Below, in pieces: positions 5,091 through 7,974 of a DNA stretch of 7,974 nucleotides (the stretch's first letter is position 1; the number at the start of each line of letters is the position of its first letter). The DNA is from Deltaproteobacteria bacterium (GTDB lineage Bacteria > Myxococcota > XYA12-FULL-58-9 > JAUUZB01). The notes beneath the pieces were generated by a model. The model did not search any database. It was given only the letters and a program-made list of their open reading frames with translations, and was not told where the DNA came from. The position numbers were made by a program, and so were the translations under genes. The stretch is taken from positions 1 through 7,974 of the forward strand of contig JAUUZB010000128.1 of the NCBI GenBank assembly GCA_030590185.1, written 5' to 3'.

Positions 5091-6634
5091 GGCCGGGCCA
5101 CCTCGAGCCCCGCGGCGTCAGTGGTCATCGGGGCGGCAGGTGGCGGCGCCCGGCGGCGTGCCGCGGTTGGTGTTCGGCGCTTGCCGCAGGCCGAGTCCAT
5201 GGCGGCGAGGGCCGCGCCGATCTCGTCCTGGGCCGCCCAGATCTCGCTGACCGGCGTGGTGTAGTCGTTGACCAAGATGGAGAAGGCCAACACCTCGCCC
5301 CGCTTGGCGGTGACGTAGCCCGACAGCGCGCTGGCGATGGAGAGGGTGCCGGTTTTGGCCCGCAGCACGCCGACCGCGTCGGAGTCGAGCATGCGCGAGG
5401 AGAGGGTGCCGGCGGTGCCGGCCACCGACATCGAGGCGACGTATTCAGGACGCAGCCGGGGTTGTCCGTACACGTGGGCCAACACCTTCACCAGTTGTCG
5501 GGGGCTCATGTGATTGACGTCATGGAGCCCGCTGGCGTTGCGGATCGCGTAGGAGTTGGGGGTCAGCCCGACCACGTCGTCGAGGAAGAGCTCGATGGCC
5601 TGCTGTGCCTTCTCCCAGTTCCCGGGTGGGCCGTAGACGTGGGCGCCGGTGGCCAGGGCTATCTGCTCGGCCATGAAATTGTTCGAGTGCTTGTTGATCC
5701 GATCGATCAGGTCCTTGAGGCGGGGAGAGGAGATCTGGGCGATCTTATCCACGTTCTCGGGGACCGGGCCGACTCGGACCTTGCTGTTGCGAAATGATAC
5801 ACCGATCTGCTTGAGAGATTGGCGCAGGACTTCGCCGGCGAACACCGGGGGGTTGTCGACCCGGCGAAAATAGCCACGGCCCGCCTCGCGGCTCGAGATC
5901 CGGCCGGAGACCCGGACCAGGCTGCGGTCGCCGTCGGGCGTCACGTCGATGGCCAGGCGGGTGCGCCCGCGAGACACGGTCACCACGCTCGACTCGATCT
6001 TGGCGTATCCGGAGCGCGGCTCGATCAGGATCTCCGCCGGCTCGCCGGCGGTGGCGGCCGGATAGATGTGCACGAGCATGGTGTTGAAGCCGACCGACAC
6101 GGCGCCCCGCGGCGCCATATAGGCGTAGGAGGTCCGATCCTGCTGCCAGCCGAGGGAGAGGCGCGGTCCGTCGAAGAAGGTGTCGTCCACGGTGAGGTCG
6201 CCGCGGATCTGGCGCACGCCGAGGTAGTAGAGGCGGTTGGCCAGATACCAGATGCGCTCCGGCAACAGCCACGGGTCGCCGGTGCCCTGGATCCACAGGC
6301 CGCCGTTGACGACGCCCTTGTCGTCTTGATTGCCGTAGACACGGGTGATGAAGCGGTGGTCCGTGCCGAGGAAGTGCAGGGCCGCGGCGGTGCTGACGAT
6401 CTTGATGTTGGAGGCGGGCACCAGCAGCTCGTCCGCATGACGGGCGTAGCGCTTCCTCCCGGTGGTGAGGTTCCCGACATAGAGTCCGAGGCGCGCGCCT
6501 TCGAACACCGGCGACTCGAGGATGGCGTTGAGTTGGGTGCTCAGGTCGCGGCAGACCGGATCGACCTCGACACCGAGGGCACCGCCGGGCCCGCCCAGAC
6601 CGAGGCTGGCCATGAGAGATAAGGGCAGAAGCAT
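5087..6634 (-). CDS. dacB: D-alanyl-D-alanine carboxypeptidase/endopeptidase (PBP4 family, peptidase S13)
   Basis: PBP4 enzymes act in the periplasm, removing the terminal D-Ala of peptidoglycan stem peptides and cutting 4-3 cross-links. With the start at 6634 the protein has 515 residues. All three penicillin-binding motifs are present: SNIK (S75, K78), SNN (S317-N319) and KTG (K427-G429). The family blocks NASGLHDVNHMSP and VAGTAGTLSSRM are also there. A hydrophobic N-terminus (about residues 2-20) fits a signal peptide, though it lacks a positive charge before the core. A start further upstream (GTG 6658, or the frame limit at 6733) would add basic residues, so the start is uncertain and no clear RBS is seen. 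Only two cysteines remain (C28 and C483), near the two ends. The C-terminus ends in an Ala/Pro/Arg tail. It overlaps the next gene by 4 nt. A strong terminator lies upstream, so transcription must start after it or read through it. Confidence 0.92.
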   Translation of the reverse strand: MLLPLSLMASLGLGGPGGALGVEVDPVCRDLSTQLNAILESPVFEGARLGLYVGNLTTGRKRYARHADELLVPASNIKIVSTAAALHFLGTDHRFITRVYGNQDDKGVVNGGLWIQGTGDPWLLPERIWYLANRLYYLGVRQIRGDLTVDDTFFDGPRLSLGWQQDRTSYAYMAPRGAVSVGFNTMLVHIYPAATAGEPAEILIEPRSGYAKIESSVVTVSRGRTRLAIDVTPDGDRSLVRVSGRISSREAGRGYFRRVDNPPVFAGEVLRQSLKQIGVSFRNSKVRVGPVPENVDKIAQISSPRLKDLIDRINKHSNNFMAEQIALATGAHVYGPPGNWEKAQQAIELFLDDVVGLTPNSYAIRNASGLHDVNHMSPRQLVKVLAHVYGQPRLRPEYVASMSVAGTAGTLSSRMLDSDAVGVLRAKTGTLSIASALSGYVTAKRGEVLAFSILVNDYTTPVSEIWAAQDEIGAALAAMDSACGKRRTPTAARRRAPPPAAPMTTDAAGLEVARP

Positions 6635-6644
6635 CCGCGTAGTT

Positions 6645-6674
6645 ACGATACACGACACCGCGCGCGCTGGGCAA
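6645..6674 (-). promoter_or_regulatory. Possible dacB promoter downstream of the terminator
   Basis: On the minus strand TTGCCC (6669-6674), an 18-bp spacer and TATCGT (6645-6650) give a moderate sigma-70 match. Transcription would begin only about 4 nt before the ATG at 6634, leaving no room for an RBS. It is suggested mainly because some promoter is needed between the terminator and dacB. Confidence 0.2.
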
Positions 6675-6711
6675 AGGAAAGGAGTGGGGTTAGGAAAAAC
6701 TGGCCGAAGCC

Positions 6712-6750
6712 AAAAAAAATGGACCGCCCACAAAACTCAATGGGCGGCCC
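6712..6750 (-). terminator. Strong intrinsic terminator on the minus strand
   Basis: Read on the minus strand, GGGCCGCCCA and TGGGCGGTCC form a 10-position stem with one mismatch around a 10-nt loop (6721-6750). An A and then eight T follow at once (plus-strand A run 6712-6719). It lies about 200 bp after the TPR gene stop and about 78 bp before the dacB start. It can end the TPR transcript, a small RNA from this gap, or act as an attenuator in a dacB leader. The plus-strand flank has no T run, so it works in one direction. Confidence 0.82.
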
Positions 6751-6853
6751 AAATAAATTAATGACCCGGCCAACAGCAACGAGGGTTGGGGGGGAGGGAT
6801 AACCATGCCCCCGCCACCGTCTGCCGGGTCAACTTAGATTCACTGTTCTTACT
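6712..6853 (-). ncRNA. Candidate structured small RNA or attenuated dacB leader
   Basis: The segment runs from a possible start site near 6853 to the terminator, about 140 nt. GACCCGGC (6763-6770) and GCCGGGTC (6823-6830) are perfect 8-bp inverted arms enclosing 52 nt. Inside, a GGGGG run can pair with a CCCCC run, and CAAC-GAGG-GTTG (6777-6788) forms a small hairpin. I do not recognise a known RNA family or riboswitch. The inferred transcript is unproven, and the element may simply be the structured 3' end of the TPR mRNA. Confidence 0.3.
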
Positions 6854-6859
6854 GCGGCT

Positions 6860-6888
6860 AGTCTATACACCTCCGACAACCCGTGCAA
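6860..6888 (-). promoter_or_regulatory. Possible promoter for the structured intergenic RNA
   Basis: On the minus strand TTGCAC (6883-6888), a 17-bp spacer and TAGACT (6860-6865) make a modest sigma-70 match, with TATA just before the -10. It would start transcription near 6853, ahead of the inverted repeat and terminator. Confidence 0.28.
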
Positions 6889-6951
6889 GTACCGAGGGCG
6901 AATGGTGCTTCGAAAATAGCCCGCTGGGATCGCGAGGGCTTCGGTTCCGGG

Positions 6952-7692
6952 TCACCAGCGTCCGCGGCGGGCTGCCTTGCCGCCTCGCATCGGCATGGCC
7001 TGCATTTGATACTGGGCCGGCGGCCGTTCGAGGTGGAACTGGTACCACTGCTCCTTGTAGCCCCGCATCTTGATCTTCTTGCCGTTCTGGAGCTGCAGGA
7101 GCGCCTCCTTGACCTTCGGATCATCCTTGGTCTTCTTGAGGCCCTCCACCAGGATCCGTTGGGCCGCGTCCCGATCGCCGATTTGGCACAGCAAGTAGGC
7201 CCGTAGGTTCCAGGCCAGGCTCTGCTTCTTGCCTCGCTTGGTGACCGTCTCCAGGACCTTGCGCATCTCGTCGTGGTGTTTCTTTTTGTAGTGGATCACC
7301 GCGAGCATGCCGACCCCGAGCCAATGACCAAAGACGGTCGACTTCGCCAGGTAGGGCAGCGCCTTGGTGAATTCCTTTTGTAGGAAGTAGATCACACCGA
7401 TTTGGGAGTCGATTTGGGTGCGCACACCGAACTGCACGCGGTTGTACTGGTACGCCTTTTCCAGGCCCTGGATCGCCAGCTCGAAGCGCGGCGGCTGGGA
7501 CTGGAGGTTATTGGCGGCCACGTTGACCAGCCCCTCCACCTGTTTGAAGGTGCGGCGCGCCAGCAGGTAGTAGGCGATCATCACCGCGAGGATGCCCGGG
7601 ACGATCGCTTCGCCCAGGCCTAGCACGCCGGGGAAGAAGAGGGCCGAAAAGACCGCGGCCCCAGCCAAGATGGCGTAGAGGATGTTCAGCAT
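6952..7692 (-). CDS. Membrane-anchored TPR-like protein, function unknown
   Basis: This 246-residue protein has two predicted N-terminal membrane helices (about residues 4-20 and 28-45). A basic stretch (ARRTFK) follows, placing the rest in the cytoplasm by the positive-inside rule. Residues 70-205 are helical with TPR-like pairs: IGVIYFLQKEFTKALPYL, MLAVIHYKKKHHDEMRKVL, and WNLRAYLLCQIGDRDAAQRIL. A conserved-looking block, LQNGKKIKMRGYKEQWYQFHLERPP, follows at about 202-225, and the C-terminal tail is basic (RGGKAARRGRW). TPRs normally scaffold protein complexes, but no partner is indicated. I associate this architecture with hypothetical proteins of Myxococcota and relatives. The ATG at 7692 has a weak GGA upstream. 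The gene is divergent from the HAD gene, with a 76-bp gap. Confidence 0.8.
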   Translation of the reverse strand: MLNILYAILAGAAVFSALFFPGVLGLGEAIVPGILAVMIAYYLLARRTFKQVEGLVNVAANNLQSQPPRFELAIQGLEKAYQYNRVQFGVRTQIDSQIGVIYFLQKEFTKALPYLAKSTVFGHWLGVGMLAVIHYKKKHHDEMRKVLETVTKRGKKQSLAWNLRAYLLCQIGDRDAAQRILVEGLKKTKDDPKVKEALLQLQNGKKIKMRGYKEQWYQFHLERPPAQYQMQAMPMRGGKAARRGRW

Positions 7693-7733
7693 GGCGGATG
7701 TCCACTAGCAACCGTCGGTTCGGCTGTAAAGCA

Positions 7734-7762
7734 TTGTTGGCCCCTCCTGGGTTGGCTAGTCT
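7734..7762 (+). promoter_or_regulatory. Possible promoter of the HAD gene giving a leaderless mRNA
   Basis: TTGTTG (7734-7739), a 17-bp spacer and TAGTCT (7757-7762) make a weak match. Seven bases after the -10 is the ATG at 7769, so the message would have no leader. This agrees with the lack of any RBS in front of that ATG. Confidence 0.25.
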
Positions 7763-7768
7763 GCCCAG

Positions 7769-7974
7769 ATGCGTACGATCGAGGATCTTCCCGCTCAGGC
7801 GGCAGGAGCCGTCCAGGGCGTGTTCATGGACATCGACGGCACCCTGACCGACGACGGCCGGCTCGGTGCGGCCGCCTATGCGGCTCTCTGGCAGCTCGCC
7901 GCAGCGGGCCTGCGCGTCGTGCCGGTCACCGGTCGACCGGCGGGTTGGTGCGATTTGATCGCCCGGCAGTGGCC
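7769..7974 (+). CDS. HAD-family hydrolase (phosphatase), truncated by the window end
   Basis: The first 68 codons are present and the frame runs off the right edge. HAD motif I is clear: FMDIDGTLTDDGRL, with the nucleophile Asp21 and the acid/base Asp23. Motif II with its Thr is VPVTGRPAGWCD. The spacing between the motifs, filled by a short helix (AAAYAALWQLAAAGL), suggests a C2-capped member such as HAD-IIB, which dephosphorylates sugar phosphates and related small molecules. The cap and motifs III and IV lie outside the window, so the substrate class cannot be judged. ATG 7769 starts about 18 residues before motif I, as is usual, but has no RBS. Confidence 0.85.
   Translation, partial: MRTIEDLPAQAAGAVQGVFMDIDGTLTDDGRLGAAAYAALWQLAAAGLRVVPVTGRPAGWCDLIARQW

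Larger units (their letters stand above)
6635..6951. other. 317-bp non-coding region between the TPR gene and dacB
   Basis: Both neighbours are on the minus strand. In transcription order the region holds a possible promoter (6860-6888), a long-range inverted repeat (6763-6830), a strong terminator (6712-6750) and a possible dacB promoter (6645-6674). It is more AT-rich around 6711-6760 and 6830-6870 than the genes. No convincing open frame exists on either strand. Confidence 0.7.

Noticed and set aside
5819..6622. Plus-strand open frame of 267 codons opposite dacB
   Set aside because: DacB carries its three catalytic motifs in order. The antisense frame has no motif and no RBS.
6763..6830. 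Possible tRNA or miniature transposable element bounded by 8-bp inverted arms
   Set aside because: There is no T-loop consensus, anticodon arm or suitable length for a tRNA, and no target-site duplication flanks the arms.

Overview
The window is GC-rich (about 65-70% by eye in most genes, dropping to about 57% in one sampled line of the Fic gene) and carries ordinary bacterial genes in mixed orientation. Two proteins point to the Myxococcota/Desulfobacterota (former Deltaproteobacteria). One (4425-5090) looks like the 'MXAN_5187 C-terminal domain' family, named after Myxococcus. The other (6952-7692) is a membrane-anchored TPR protein of a type I also associate with that group. This placement rests on remembered family resemblance, so a high-GC gammaproteobacterium is not excluded.

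Layout, left to right. Positions 1-134 hold an exact 55-bp tandem repeat (two copies plus a partial third) that runs off the left edge. It also encodes the C-terminal tail and stop of an exported 5'-nucleotidase-type metallophosphatase (minus strand, 73-1845). A 381-bp divergent intergenic region follows. It contains a good sigma-70-type promoter (2129-2157) and an RBS for a Fic-domain protein (plus, 2227-3021). The Fic fold is intact in sequence, but its catalytic motif is almost entirely replaced. A stand-alone PLP-dependent cysteine desulfurase follows 62 bp later on the same strand (3084-4208).

Positions 4209-4424 lie between convergent genes. They hold imperfect GC-rich dyad repeats and a probable terminator for the minus-strand operon to the right. 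That operon is dacB (PBP4-type D,D-carboxypeptidase/endopeptidase, 5087-6634) followed by the MXAN_5187-like protein, joined by a 4-nt ATGA overlap. Upstream of dacB is a 317-bp non-coding region with a strong minus-strand intrinsic terminator (6712-6750), a long-range inverted repeat (6763-6830) and a possible promoter (6860-6888). Together these suggest a small RNA or an attenuated leader. The TPR membrane protein gene (minus, 6952-7692) lies beyond it. The window ends inside a plus-strand HAD-family phosphatase gene (from 7769).

Functionally the right half has an envelope theme: peptidoglycan remodelling (DacB) coupled to a helical protein of unknown role, plus a membrane TPR protein. The left half has periplasmic nucleotide or phosphate-ester hydrolysis, a probable Fic pseudoenzyme and sulfur mobilisation. 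No mobile element, CRISPR array, tRNA or rRNA was recognised. The observations most worth following up are the Fic protein with a replaced active site and the structured non-coding region upstream of dacB.
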